Positions 1 through 11,937 are shown, numbered from the stretch's first letter. The stretch is 46,600 bases of DNA from Bondarzewia mesenterica (GCA_004802705.1 SGPL01000249.1:1-46600), one strand, 5' to 3'. A program made the numbers and translations. Notes: a model not told the origin generated them from the sequence alone.

Positions 1-454
1 GACGCGACGCGACGCGACACGACACGGCGAGGAGTTGCGGAGCGCCGTGTGATGTTGTGACGGTGTTATGTCACGCGTCCATCACAGCTCCACTGGCTCG
101 TAAGCGGGACTCGTATGTGGCGGTCGCTTACAGCGTAAGCGCCAACTTTGAGCTCCCCTACTGGCTACTCTGCCTCGGAGATACTGATCCTGTGGTCAAA
201 TGGCAAGGCAGAGAGGACAGGAGAATGCGAGCCGGGCAGAGAAAGCGCTCCGAGCGGTAAGTCACAATAGGTCATACATTCTCTTCCTAGCCCTCATCGT
301 ATCATATCTCTCAAAAGTGGTCTATTTCTAGTTTGCAACTTCGTGACTTTCGTTGTTGGAAGAGTTGCGTCGATATAGAAAGCATCTCTTTCTAATAATA
401 GACGGATGAGACTGGGTATCCCCACGCGGTATCTCTGCTCTATCCTGCTCATCA
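1..454. other. Left-edge non-coding segment
   Basis: No gene is recognised. The first 16 bases are a short GACGC tandem run that decays into GACAC units. The rest is upstream sequence of the dehydrogenase gene that starts at 455. A short open frame at 57-260 matches no family I know and has no splice or codon support. Confidence 0.5.
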
Positions 455-1472
455 ATGTCGTACACCATCGCTATCATCGCTGCCGGCGCAATGGGAAGCG
501 CTGTCGCCGCACGCCTCACTACAGCAGGCTGCACCGTCCTTACCAATCTAGATGGACGCTCGGAAGCCACGCGCCGCCGCGCGCGCGAAGCGGGCATGCT
601 CGACGTTCCCTTCGCCGATATCCCTCGCCGAGCTTCCTGCATACTAAGTATCATACCCCCCCAGCGACGCGATGTCGCTCGCAGTGCGATACATTGATGC
701 GTGGAACGCCTCGGGTGCTGCGCGGGTGCAGAAGCCCGTGTACGTCGACTGCAATGCAGTCAATCCGCGGACGATAAAGAGTATTGCGGCGAGGTTTGAC
801 GGGTCGGGCGCGCGATTCGTGGATGCGAGTATCATCGGTGGCCCACCGCGCAAGGATTATTTCCCAACGTTCTATGCATCTGCCGATGCGCCCAATACGC
901 CTGCGCTCGATGAGTTCGAGGCTCTCATGCGGTACGGTATGAAGGTGTCAACGTTGAGGGGAGAAGGCACGGCCGTGGGGGACGCTAGCGCATTGAAGAT
1001 GTCGTATGCGGTATGTAGTTTCTCTTTTCTGCTTGCGTATTCGCTGATGTCCAGAGCAGGGTATAACGAAAGGTATCACGGGTTTGTTTACAGCAATGGT
1101 ACTTGGTTCGTATCGTTGTTATCCTCTTCAAAAGGCATCGAGTGACCCGTCGATCTAGCCGCGAACTCCACATCGCCCGCCACGGCCAACGCGCTCCTGC
1201 ACGAGCTCAACTTTTCGCAACCCACTCTCCTCCGGCGCGCCACACATTCCATACCTGACATGCTTCCCAAGGCCTATCGCTGGATCGACGAGATGGATGA
1301 GATTTCAGAGTTCGTTGGTGGGCCGATGGCTGATGTTCACAAGGGCATGGCGAACGTGTTTGCACGCGTGCGGGACTCAATTGCTGGAGACGAGGAGGAC
1401 ATGAAAGTTTTGGAGAAGTTCGCCAAGGATGCGAAAGACATATTAGAGAGACCCAACGATCAGAAGTCCTGA
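455..1472 (+). CDS. 6-phosphogluconate dehydrogenase-like NAD(P)-binding protein (DUF1932 type), with a +1 frame break
   Basis: Predicted beta-hydroxyacid dehydrogenase-like protein of about 304 residues. Exons are 455-1010, 1060-1105 and 1159-1472, with GT-AG introns of 49 and 53 nt. Residues 1-30 form a Rossmann strand-turn-helix with AAGAMGSA, so the first Gly of the usual GxGxxG is Ala. The C-terminal half resembles the DUF1932 / 6PGDH C-terminal-like helical domain, with KMSYAGITKG then SIPDMLPKAYRWI. The substrate is unknown. The frame breaks once at a run of seven C (656-662). Removing one C joins LSIIPP to SDAMSLAVRYID, which restores a normal domain. No intron can explain the shift. 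This is therefore either a sequencing or assembly error or a recent null allele. Confidence 0.82.
656..662 (+). other. Frame-breaking C7 homopolymer in the dehydrogenase gene
   Basis: Seven consecutive C. The upstream frame ends in a stop at 695-697. Six C would keep the conserved frame open. It is one of four similar +1 breaks in this window. Confidence 0.85.
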
Positions 1473-1908
1473 ATGAAATGGGTGGCTGTGTCTGCACCAC
1501 TATGTAGACGCGATGCGCAGTGCGGCCATGGATACCATTGGTGCTTCCATTCGTTCGCCAGACGTAAAACGATAAGAAGGCCTAATCATGCATCCGAACG
1601 ACTTGTTCACACAGCGATAGCCCACCACCAAGAGACTGCACTGCTACTTGACTGAGTAGCTCTGCCCTGTCATGATAGTAAATAAGCAAGTGGGACCAGG
1701 TCTGTGCACTCCTGTGCACTCATCCGTCCCATTCGCAGTATACGGCGCCGCTGCATCATTCGTATAGTATATTTTTAAAAATGCTGTCCCCTATGTCCAT
1801 GCGGTACATAAATCCAACTTAAGAGGGGTGTCCGCTCTGTTGATCCAGGTTGACCCCCAGTATCTTCCCGACGTCCGCCTCTTCCTTATAACCCAACTCT
1901 TCGTCAAC
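1473..1908. other. Intergenic; 3' end of dehydrogenase and promoter of the next gene
   Basis: No gene seen. An AT-rich TATA-like stretch lies at about 1763-1780, roughly 130 bp before the ATG at 1909, and is a plausible core promoter. A C/T-rich stretch (about 1861-1908) precedes the start codon. Confidence 0.45.
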
Positions 1909-3132
1909 ATGTCCGACAAGCTTACTGAATACCAATCTGAAAAATCTACAGAATACGCTCCGCCTCCGCCTTACGAGCAGTACGGGTCCCCGCCGCGTGC
2001 TGGACCTCAAAATCTTGCTCAGGGCGCTTCCAGAGGGCTCGCTGACTCGTATTACTCGCCGACGTCGGGCACTGGATCTGCCTACGGGACACAGTCATCA
2101 GCGTATCCATCGCAGCAATCTTCATACTATCCACAATCCTCCCCATATCCTTCACAGTCTTACCAGTACCCTTCGCAGTCTTCTCCATACCCTGCCAACT
2201 CTTACTCCTATGCTGCGAACCCGTCACCTTATCCTTCATCGCCCTACCCCCCTGTGGCGCCCTCACATGGGCCTTACCCGAACTCGGCTTACTCTTCTGG
2301 GTCGCCCATGACTGGCGGACAAGTCACCCTATCCCCTTTTACTTACGCAGGTAAAGCCCCTCCAAAGCGCAACCCGTTTACCCCACCTCCCCCTAGTTTC
2401 ACTCGCGGCCTAAACCCAAATTGCCTGTACCCCCATCTCCCCGCCCCAATCCGCATCCCTTCACAGACGAAGGCCAACCTGTCCTCTGGGTTTGCACCTA
2501 TCTTCCCTTCGCCCGAGCTCCTCCTCGCGCACGATGTGCTCCCTGAAGACTTCTCACGTTTGCTCGAGGACTGCCATCTTATGGGCCAGCTCGTCGGCAG
2601 TGACAAGATCAAGTCCAATGTCATACCGGTGGCACTTGGTGTCAGCCTCATCGGCGGGCTCTTTATGGCGCATGGGATTGAGGGCAGGATGAGGGAAAAT
2701 AATGTCAGCGATGTGAATGGACTCGTGGAGGTTTGGGACGAGGTGTTCTTTGCGCCAAGGAGACTCAAGGTGTGGATTGAGATTGGGTCGGAGGAGAAAC
2801 GAAAAGGAAGTCATGGACGCGAGTCTTCGTCCTCCCCTTCGGCATCTTCGAGCTCGGATTCGGATTCGGATCACGGAAAAGGGCACGGAGGATCTAGGGC
2901 TGAGGGAAAGAGGAAAATGAGAGAGAAGCGGCGTGACGATCGTCGTGAGCGGAAAGAAGAGCGGAGGGAAGAGCGTCGCGCACGCAAGGAAGCTAGACGG
3001 GTAAGCTATCCCTTTTCGAATCTTGCAACGGAAGTAACAACTAGTAACAATGCCTGGTCATCATTATAGGCACGAAAGCACGGTGGAGCTTCTAGCGGAA
3101 GTCATGTTTATCTGGTCATCGGAAACCGTTGA
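1909..3132 (+). CDS. Tyr/Pro/Ser-rich protein with one hydrophobic segment and a charged C-terminus (unknown function)
   Basis: I do not recognise a named family. Exons are 1909-3000 and 3070-3132 (69-nt GT-AG intron), giving 384 residues. The ATG at 1909 (MSDKLTEY) is chosen because the longer frame upstream begins with a non-ATG codon. Residues about 15-150 are low-complexity, with repeated SxYPSQSS / SPYP units. A folded-looking middle part follows (HDVLPEDFSRLLEDC, about residues 205-220), then a hydrophobic stretch (VIPVALGVSLIGGLF, about 237-255) that could be a membrane anchor or buried helix. The tail is Ser/Asp-rich, then a long Arg/Lys/Glu stretch likely to be helical. The middle part may be a conserved fungal domain. 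Codon quality and the clean intron support a real gene. Confidence 0.75.
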
Positions 3133-3513
3133 GACAACGTCTGGCTGTGTTTAGCAAAATGGCCATAGGTAGCACTGGCAGGATTATCGAATGTCAAGAG
3201 GGCCTCTTAGGTTCATAAAATAGATTGAATCTTGTTCAGTGAAATCGGCGCATTCAGTTAAGTGCATTAAGTGCTCGTCCAAGTCAATTCATTTCTCCTA
3301 CGCCAAACCGAACAGGAAGAAAAGGGTGAATGTTGGGATATGTTCAGGCAAAGCATGCTGGAGGATAGTTTTCCACCACCGTCACAATTGCCGTTTACTC
3401 TCCTACTGTATGTGTCTTGCGACCTTAGGATACCCGGATTCACGATATCATAGCATGCTTGTTTGTTGTTCGAATTTACACATCGAGGTAGTCAACTCCA
3501 AAACATTTCTGCT
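3133..3513. other. Convergent intergenic region
   Basis: Lies between the 3' ends of the Tyr/Pro-rich gene (+) and the enoyl-CoA hydratase gene (-), so it should hold both terminators. I see no coding sequence with family support here. Confidence 0.5.
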
Positions 3514-5225
3514 TTACAAGTGGGTAAAGTTGGGCTTCCTCTTCTCCGCAAATGCGCCCATACCTGTGTTGCAAACGATATGATCAGCAAATGCCAGGAG
3601 CACTCCAGAGAGACGATGAATAATACCGACCTTCCTTCTGGTCGTGCGTAGCGAAAGTCATATGGAAGAGCCTACGCTCCGTGCGTAATCCCTCCGTCAG
3701 ATTCTGCTCATATGCTAGAAAGCCATACGTCAGCCAAAAGTCCAGAATCCACAATTAAGAGGGATCGGCCAAACACATACCGGCATTGACAGCTTCCTTC
3801 GCAGCCTGTACCGCCAACTGGCCCTTGCCGGCGATCAGCTTCCCGAGTTCGATGGCCTCCTTTACGACCTGGCCCTCGCCCTCGCCGACGACGCGGCTCA
3901 CGACGCCCCAGCGCTCCGCCTCCTGCGCGGAGAACGTCTTGCCGGTAAGCACAAGCTCCATCGTGCGCGATTTACCAATCGCACGTGCGAGCCGTTGCGT
4001 TCCACCGCCGCCAGGGATCGTGCCGATCGTAATTTCAGGTTGGCCAAAAGTCGCGGTCGGGGAGGCGAGGATGATGTCGGTCGAGAGCGCGAGTTCGCAT
4101 CCACCACCGAGCTAAGAAGGAAGATTGGTGAGAAGAGCGTAGTGACAGACGTATGAAGGTGCGGTAAGTCTCCCTCTCGTTTATGCTGTTACTATTGCAG
4201 CCAGAGCTGATAACAGCGCATTTAAACGAACAGAGGAATTCAGGCCATCCGCATCATCAAAGCTTGGGCCAAGCATCACGATGAACATCCCCCACACCTT
4301 CATACGAATCACTAATATAGGATGACGGCTGTCTGGTGAATGATGACGAAGAGACCTGGGGGACAAGATTCTACCAGCTCGAGGCCCGTGGCATGCATAT
4401 TTGGTGGAACTGTGCAGAGCATGTAGGCCGCCACACAGCTTAAATAATGGGAGACTCGATGTGGAGATACTGCAGTAGCAGAAAAGACCTACAGCATAAC
4501 CACTGACTGCGGCAATTACCGGCTTGCGGAGGTTGGTAACTTGCGTCCAGTTCTCCAAGAATCTGCTCTTGTACGTTTCCGAGACTGATAATCAAAACCG
4601 AACATGAGCACTTGTAAAATGAATCTCACCACCTATGCATGACTTTAGCATGTAGGAGACGGCTTCGAGCGCTGACGAGAAAGGGGGGGGGGGTTTCTAC
4701 CAAGGATGATCCTTAGAAGCACGCAGCATGTGCACCTGCCTTTCTCAGACAAGGTTGCGACTCATCTAGCGCAAATCTTGACCCTTTCCGTTGACACGTT
4801 CTCAAGCGCCCCCTGACGACAGTCGTACACAGGTGGTTGTCGAGAGACACCTACATTGTTTGTCCTTCATTTCCTTGATGTCTGCGCCAGCTATCCTTCC
4901 GATCAGCTTACTCCTTTCACCCAGAGTCAATTCATGCGAAAGGTGACTTACCAGCAAACGCTCTTTCCGAGCCTGTCAATACGATTGCCCCAATTGCATC
5001 ATCAGCATCCAACTCTGCCAAAGCTTCGTTGAGCTCCAAAAACAGAGGCGAGGAAAGCGCGTTGAGGGCTTTCGGGCGGTTCAGGGTTATCAGACCAACC
5101 CCTGGGTCCGGACGAGACGTCAATATGTATTCGTACTGCTTTCCTGTTGACATGAGTCGGATTGCGAACGTAGACGCGCGCGGGAGGGTACGATGCCTGA
5201 GGGAGCGGAGGACGAAGGTCGACAT
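3514..5225 (-). CDS. Enoyl-CoA hydratase, mitochondrial (crotonase family)
   Basis: Hydrates trans-2-enoyl-CoA to 3-hydroxyacyl-CoA in fatty-acid or branched-chain amino-acid oxidation. Exons on the minus strand: 5225-4952, 4890-4855, 4584-4493, 4111-3781, 3714-3631 and 3563-3514. This gives 288 residues, the normal family length, with every phase consistent. The N-terminus ([18 protein letters not shown]) is Arg-rich without acids, as in a mitochondrial presequence. Family marks: [11 protein letters not shown] across the first splice, GGGCELAL with catalytic Glu140, and [18 protein letters not shown] with Glu160. It ends [10 protein letters not shown]. Two introns are much longer than the 50-60 nt norm here (4585-4854 and 4112-4492). 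Confidence 0.96.
4112..4492 (-). other. Unusually long intron (381 nt) of the enoyl-CoA hydratase gene
   Basis: It separates SGYA from LGGGCELAL in the crotonase core and keeps phase 0. It is about seven times the usual intron length here. An open frame runs into it, but the protein does not resemble crotonase, so I treat it as intronic. I could not see inverted ends that would mark an insertion. Confidence 0.7.
4683..4693. repeat. G11 homopolymer inside an intron
   Basis: Eleven G in a row within the 270-nt intron (4585-4854) of the enoyl-CoA hydratase gene. Harmless to coding, but a likely site of length error. Confidence 0.9.
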
Positions 5226-5879
5226 GGTGGGGGTAGTGTGGGGAAGGCGGTTAAGTATATCCGGTGCTGGACTTTTGGCCGGATGCCGGTTCATCTTGTC
5301 GTGCCGGTTACTTTGCTCGACGAGTTGGTAGCAACTCTGGCAGCAAGTACAGGTAAATGTATATACGCTTTGCCCCATTAAAACTAGCTGAGGGGGAATG
5401 TCGAATTCAAGATGCTACCGAATATCACTAGCGGTGCATGTACCAGCTTCGCACAAAATGCTACATAGGCCTTTTCGAGACACTAAACAGGCGTAAGCTT
5501 CCTCAAATCTGTACCGACGAAGTGCACGGAAAGAGACACATTGGCAAGAGTGGCAGAGCAATGTTCATGTGGAGAGGCATCATATACGATCGGCCAAGAG
5601 CTAATGATAACTCACTTGTTATGAAGTAGCTGGCAGATTCAGGTTGGGTACATGAGGCGCATTCGCCTAGGAGCATCCACAACGCTGGCAACATGGCAAC
5701 ATGGTCATGCAGGGCGAGGAAGTGCATACGGCATATGGCATGCGTACTTACAGGTGCTGAGGTAGATGAGAGTGGTGGGTAGAATTTAAGAGCTCTATTA
5801 TATTAGACCCAAACCCATATCTACTAAAAATCGGGATCAGAAGTTCTACATGACCATGGGCAGCGACAAACAAACGCAC
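5226..5879. other. Intergenic; promoter side of enoyl-CoA hydratase, 3' side of the Mtf2-like gene
   Basis: No gene seen. Short open frames here overlap upstream-untranslated sequence of the hydratase gene on the opposite strand and match nothing. No clear TATA box recognised. Confidence 0.45.
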
Positions 5880-7415
5880 CTAGTATGAAGTCTGAAGGTG
5901 CTTGTCAAAGGAACCATGCGAATTCTCATCTTGGGACCAAGAACCATGTTTCGATGGCTCGTCCTCATGCAACTCAGGATTCTTCCATGCATCTCTGGGA
6001 GCATTGACCGACCACTTGTCCCAAGATTCGCGGGTGCCAGACTGATCCATGGGACCTCTCTCCCTCTGTCGGTCCTGCACCTTCCGCACCTGCTTCGCAA
6101 CCAGCTTCTCAATCCGATTCAGCATCGACCAAACTTCTCCATCCCCCATTTCAATTTCCTCAACCCACAAGTTCCGTTCACCGACCTCTCGCCTCAGCCC
6201 CTCCACTAACAAACGCGTTCGCCCATCCGGCATAACTCCATTCACCCGCATCTCCTCAAGCGCATCGCATACACCTCGCAAGTCACGGAAACAACCCCAC
6301 CGTGTCGCAATAAGCTCGTTGTAGGCGGGCGTTGTGCATCCAAACACGTACGACGGAATGGAAAGATGTTGTGCGTGATCAAACATCGATAGTGCCAAAT
6401 TCGGGTCCTTATACTTGTCTCGGAACGTTCGCATCAGCAATGCCAGAAGTTGTGGGTATGCAGGGGGCTGCAAAACAGGCAATTCTTTTGCCGCGCGCGA
6501 ATTAGGACCTGCACGCGTGGCCTCCTCCAGGGCCGCCCGAGCGGCCTCTTCGTACCGTTTCGACTCGCCAAACACTTCGTGCATCGCCCACTCTAGTAGA
6601 TCTTGGTCGGACTCGCAAAGCTCCATCTGCTCCCTCTTTTTGTCAAGTTCCGCGTCCGTGTCGCTCGTCCATCGCACGCGACTGTGCTTGCGCAGCCGGC
6701 TGAAAAGGTCGCCCATGCCGCTCTTGGAGGGAGAGCCGATGTCGGTTCCTTCGACCACCTCGTGTGCTTGACTCTTACGCTCGCTGGCGGCATTGAAGAT
6801 CATGTTGAACATCTCATCAAAGGCGCTGATTTCACGCGCAGTCATCGCTTGGCGGCGGGGGCGAGCGGAAGCTTGCGTCCCCGCTCGAGGGGAACGGTTA
6901 TTGTTGGGGAGAAGAGGGGGGATCGTGCCTATGTCGTCAAAAACGTGATCCCATGCCGATTCCGTGGAGGAGAAGATGGAATCGGAATTTCTGCAGTAAT
7001 CATTATTCTCAAAAATTTCACTCTTGAGAGATGAATGCATACTTTGCAGTGAGACGCTTCGAGCTGGACGCCGCTGTCGAGTATCCGCGCTTTTGAATGC
7101 CCTTATGCGACGAGAAGTAACTCGAAGATAATCCTTTTGACTTGGTTCCTCGGTAGAACTGGTTATAGGCGGGCAAGGCAGAAGACAGGCCGTCGAAGAT
7201 GCCAGACCATGGGTCTTTCTTCAAAGGCTTATTGACCTCCTCCTCAGCAATACTGTCTTTTAAGTGATGAGCGCGCGACGCGTGGGGAATAGTAGCTGTT
7301 TGGAATGATCAAGATGCCCTCCAACAATTATCATGAGATCATATTGGGACGCACCTGTGATAGACCGACTCACAAATGGAGCACTAGCTTTGGCAAGTGT
7401 TTTAGTCGAAAGCAT
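5880..7415 (-). CDS. Mtf2-like mitochondrial protein
   Basis: Probable mitochondrial matrix protein related to yeast Mtf2/Nam1, which links mitochondrial transcription to mRNA handling. Exons are 7415-7355, 7295-7043 and 6990-5880, giving 474 residues with consistent phases. The first exon encodes MLSTKTLAKASAPFVSRS, a typical basic presequence. The longer open frame starting inside exon 2 begins with TTG and is not a real start. The core has AFDEMFNMIFNAASERK (about residues 155-172), then LLEWAMHEVFGES and a helical C-terminal region typical of Mtf2-like C-terminal domains (PYPQLLALLMRTFRDKY-like, GVMPDGRTRLLVEGLR). The last 60 residues are hydrophilic and probably disordered. The family assignment is from pattern only. 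Confidence 0.8.
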
Positions 7416-7850
7416 TATGTGGTTGTCTTGGGCTGTGAGATGGTAACGGCCTTGGTTACCTGTGAGGACCTTCGATCACGCAATGACCACGGCACGGCTG
7501 TTTTGAAAATCTATGGAGGTTGCGACTGCCGACAGAGGCCTGCAAGCAGCGACTGGACTAGTACAACTGAACAGGGTAACGAGTGATGCCCGAAATGTGA
7601 CGCTCCTTGTCACGCGTTACATGCCTTTTCACCGAATCGCCTCAAAATGTTCCCAAAATTATGTCATGTCATTTCATTCATCAAACATCGTTGACAGATA
7701 TCGGACTGGATACTTACAAGTAGCAAAGGACAACAAGAAACAGCAAATCGTACACGCGGAGCATGGAGCGCCCAGATACACCATGGAAGGGAACACGTAT
7801 TACCAGCCCAACAAGCACTGGACCGCCTCCAAAATATCAAAATCTTCGCC
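7416..7850. other. Intergenic; 3' side of the GPCR gene and promoter side of the Mtf2-like gene
   Basis: Both neighbours are on the minus strand. No gene, clear TATA box or repeat is seen here. Confidence 0.45.
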
Positions 7851-10326
7851 TCAACGACCGGAATATAAATCGATGAAAGCCGTTGGGGTTGCGCTAACAC
7901 GCCTTAAACTCCTCTCGCTGCCATCATCTTCGTCTTGAGGTTTCGGCGAACGTGGAAGATGAGGCAGCGGCGTAGCATGTCGCATCGGTTCGCCCGAGAC
8001 GTCCACGTCGAAAAAGTCTGAGCTTTCCGAGATGGAACCCGCGTCCGAGTCCGAATCCGCGTCAGGACTATAGATGCGCTTGAGAATGCCCGCTTCCGTG
8101 AGGACGACGGCGTCCGCGTCGGCTTGGAGGTCATTTTCTACATTCAAACGCCAGGCTGACGAGGAACGCCCGCTCTGGTCTCTGTCTGACCCAGTCATCT
8201 CCTTGGGCCGACCGCATGCAGACACGGTCATGGCGGGAGCGACTTCAAATGGATTATCGACCTCTCCTTTCTCCATCTCCGGATCAATAGTAATGGACTG
8301 AGCTTCGGACATGGCAGAGCCGTAGTAAGGATCGGTGTCTCCGCTTGCCACGGCTGCGCTTTCCACGAGTCGTGGCTTAGATATAAGGAATTTGGGGATG
8401 ATGGAGCGAGGAGGGAGGATCCGTCGCGTGGAGCTGAAGAGCACAGTATTTGCGGTCCCTAAGGTGCAGAGAAGCAAATTGAACGAGATAAAACGAGGTC
8501 ACGGTGAGAGTATGCGCATACCAGAGAGCAGATAAATTGCATCACTGTTGAAGACAAACGATCAGAGGGCCAATAAGGACATATGTGTTGACATAAAACT
8601 TACCAAAACACGGTCACGCTGAAAGGAACATCGTGCTTGAACCATGCACTGAAGCGCGCCGCCGCAATGGGAAGGATGATGATTGTATAGGCAATCTGCA
8701 ATGCACATCCAGCTATCCGACGCGGAAACACTTTTCAAAGAGGCAATACGTACCGGATACCTAACATCATAAAGGTATGACGAATCAGTTCACGTCGTTA
8801 TCTTACAATCATAGATCAAAAACGAACAAGAGCATTTGCCTAGCGACAACCATGATGTATCCGTTTTGCTGATCCTTCTCTGTTCCACGCCAGGAAGGTG
8901 TTCCATGATGCATGCGGAAACGAATGTGGATTCCATGAACGATAACGTTGCCGCGGAGTTTCAGAAAAACAAGCATGTAGAGGACAAAGGAGACTGATGC
9001 GGATATGAACATCTGAGACACGTGAAAATCAGAGCTGAAATAGTTGATACGGCGCTGAAGACGTACGATCATGTATCCCAGACTAATTTAACCAGATCAG
9101 ATGACGATGAAGGGCGAAAAGGTGGAGATACGCACGTTACATGCTGTATCTTGTATTCCGTCGCCATCCAACACCAATTCCCTGAAATGCCATCTATCAA
9201 ACTCTAATCAGTCAACTTACTGCGGTGATATAGAACAAAGCACTTGCAGAAAGGGCCGCGTTTTGCTGTGTCGAGCGTGGCAGGACCAGTGATAACAAGA
9301 GTCGCGATGAGAGACCAGGTGCCAATAAGCGTGCACCACATGGCATAACGCTTGAGCGGAAGACAGAAGAAGAGAATCCCAAAGACATGGAAGGCAATGA
9401 CCTATGAAATATTATGCACTGATGATTGACGATAATCATATTAAGCTTTACACATACGAGGGACCTAAACCAACAGATGAGTTGAACTGTCAAATGAAAA
9501 GACAGATAAAGACCCACCAGATAGCAATGCCCAAATCTGCAATATGCTTTATGATACCTATGAAGAATAATCATGAGCTCTATAACGGCGGAGTAGGCGA
9601 AGTTGCTTACCTTGCGCAGTACAGAGCGCTCCCACACCCACGCTCATACGCTGAGCCCATGCAACGTTCATTATCGCTCCAATGGCTAAGAGTTGAGTGC
9701 CAAAGTATTAACATCAGTTGATAGAATAAGAAATATAGGAGGAGTTGAGACGCCAGTAGGCCAATCTGTGCTGTTTCTGGTTATTAAATCACGAATGACA
9801 TCCATGCATGCGATAGCAGCATGCATGATCAGACGTGTAGCCCGTCATAATTGACGGTAAAGACCATGCACTGGATGGAATAGACCCCCTCATCCCAGAA
9901 ACTGGGGCAGCCAAAAAGATAACGGATCTTTCAAGCGCATCTTACGTACCTTGCAACAGATCGCACGTCAAAAGACAAACGAAGTACACGACGACATGTG
10001 TTCGCACGAAGAGATTAGGATTGCTCGATGAACGCGTATTAAAAGCTGATATCTGCAAAGGCACGTCACATCGATTGACATGGATAATTCGATTGGACAG
10101 ATTATTTGACGTACAGTGAGAGCAGTCAAGAGTCCTGCAACTGCAAGCGCGGAGATGCAGGAAACTACAATCAGAGTCTGCAACATGCAGAGCAATTGAT
10201 GTAAATGTATTATCCATGAATGACATGAACACCACGCACAATGATTCCACGAGACTCAGCTACTGTGTACGCCAACCTGGTGAGGACGACGTTACCGTCA
10301 GGGGCGATGTAAGACGAATTCGACAT
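7851..10326 (-). CDS. Seven-transmembrane G-protein-coupled receptor (glucose/cAMP-receptor-like), 14 exons with microexons
   Basis: Plasma-membrane receptor, 505 residues. Minus-strand exons: 10326-10240, 10177-10115, 10052-9950, 9685-9611, 9557-9518, 9464-9458, 9401-9248, 9193-9136, 9082-9067, 9012-8828, 8760-8754, 8695-8604, 8544-8522, 8458-7851. All phases close. TM1 is TLIVVSCISALAVAGLLTAL and TM2 runs through VVVYFVCLLTCDLLQAIG. The extracellular loop has GPFYGISGNWCWM, TM5 MFISASVSFVLYMLVFL, TM6 MLLYPIAYTIIILPI and TM7 ends TANTVLFSSTRRILPP, a hallmark of basidiomycete receptors of this type. The roughly 190-residue acidic tail is probably cytosolic. Exons of 7, 16 and 7 nt are each required to join conserved motifs. 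The intron at 9194-9247 starts with GC. The ligand is unknown. Confidence 0.93.
9194..9247 (-). other. GC-AG intron in the GPCR gene
   Basis: The donor is GCAAGT, the standard non-canonical form, and the acceptor is GATAG. Removing these 54 nt joins GPF to YGISGNWCWM in frame. The nearby GTAAGT would insert residues and lose GIS. Confidence 0.82.
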
Positions 10327-11937
10327 GGCTGGTATGGACGGTGCGGAATCGAGACTTTCCACAGATGGATATACGTAGAACGGGGCCAAAAGTCGACGAA
10401 ATGGCCAACCAGGACCTGCTGTTTGACTGGTCGAGCAGATAGAAAAATCGTACGAATGACGAGCGCGGCGCGTCGACGTCGTAGAGCAAATAGGGTAGAG
10501 CTTAGGATTAAAAAAAATGAGGACCTGCCTCGAGAAGAACGAAGAGCGGGGAAGAAAGAGAAGGACGAGGTGGAAGAAAGGGGAAGAGAATGATTGGGCG
10601 GAACAAGAGGGCGCAGTCGGCCAGGAATGAAAATGCAGTACATACATATTGCTAGCGCTGATATGATCAGTGCATTGTGGATACAGAACGTCTGGGCATT
10701 CTGCTATCTCATCATTTTTCGTTGATGGCCCGGCAATTGCAGGCACCTATGTATCTGCGACGATAGATGAGTCGATGAGGCCTTGAGGTCTGAGGTTTGC
10801 TGCAGTGTTGGCTCACAGGACGCTCATCAGCAGCGCTCTTTTCTGTGAATAGGGTGGCCCAAATGTGGAGACTGCGAGGGCAAGACAGGCTGGGATAGAG
10901 TAACTCACGACAAGCAGCCGCATTAGATTACAGTGATATTCAAAGATCATGGCTGTGTCGACAGTGATAGCCAATTATAATCTGATACGTGTTGAAAAAC
11001 ATCGGACATGAGGGCAGCGGCCAGTAAGTATACATAGCATCATGTTGTCAAAAGGGTCATCGACTTTCTGGTCATCGTCGACGTCGAATAGACTGGTGAC
11101 CGAGTCTTTAGTACGACGTCGAACACTCGCTGAACATTGCAGCTGTAGTCACTTATGTAAGGTGTCACTCAGATCGGGCGTGATGTCATTGCTGTCACAC
11201 GCGTGTCCGATGTCCGCTGATTTCCGTGGCATTTTCCCCGGGTTTTTCTTCTTGCAATATGCTACAGGCTACAGCAGGCTACAGCTTTGTCTCCGTCAGT
11301 AAAAAAAAATCCGTGGAGTATTGAAAGCTTTATAGTTCTCTAATTATACTAAAAAAGCTTTGTGGCTCTAGAGCAAGACCAAGAAGAAGGAGAGAGAAAC
11401 ATTGACTTGGTATCGTGCGCAAGGGCGACAGTAACTGTACTGTGTCAATATTCATCGTTCAACTAGAGCGAACTCTCGATACCGTAGATATATCATACAT
11501 ATGTATAGGGAATGCTCTAATTTAGAACGACTATCTTCCGGATGAGGTCAGCAACAGAGACCAAGGGAAAACTACACACTAAGGCTTCAGCTTCAGCGCT
11601 CAACCCAAACATCAGTCACCAATCAACTTCGACAGTTTCTAATAGAAAGTGCTTGCGTCTTGTTACTCAGGTGCCATGTGTAGATATGGTATTGGCTAAA
11701 TCCTCATGCAGATCTAGTTTATGGAGTCCAAAAATGTGTAGAGACAAAAAGAGGAGTAAAGGTAATACCCTGAAAAGCGACAAGCTTGAGGCAATTGCCT
11801 ATCTCTGAGGCTCCAGACCGGCTGAAACCTACCCATAAGTGATCTAGAATATGTCATAGCCGGGACATTCAAATCCCCTGTGATTTTGATCTAAGAGCAA
11901 ATCCGCACCGAAGATCCACTCGTCTCAATCTACTGGC
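10327..11937. other. Non-coding: GPCR promoter and 3' flank of the DUF6533 gene
   Basis: No gene recognised. On the minus strand the stretch upstream of the GPCR start (about 10500-10600) is strongly pyrimidine-rich, a common feature of fungal promoters and 5' leaders. Around 11258-11284 there is a short direct repeat of a CTACAGCAGG-like unit. Two short open frames on the plus strand (11042-11302, 11542-11808) match no family and have no splice support. Confidence 0.5.

Noticed and set aside
4181..4558. 125-residue minus-strand frame as a separate gene
   Set aside because: Its first part is the third exon of enoyl-CoA hydratase; the rest is intron. The apparent start is TTG.
9199..9210. GTAAGT-type donor at the end of a GPCR exon
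   Set aside because: Using it adds about 10 residues and loses the conserved GISGNWCW loop; the GCAAGT donor at 9247 gives the family sequence exactly.
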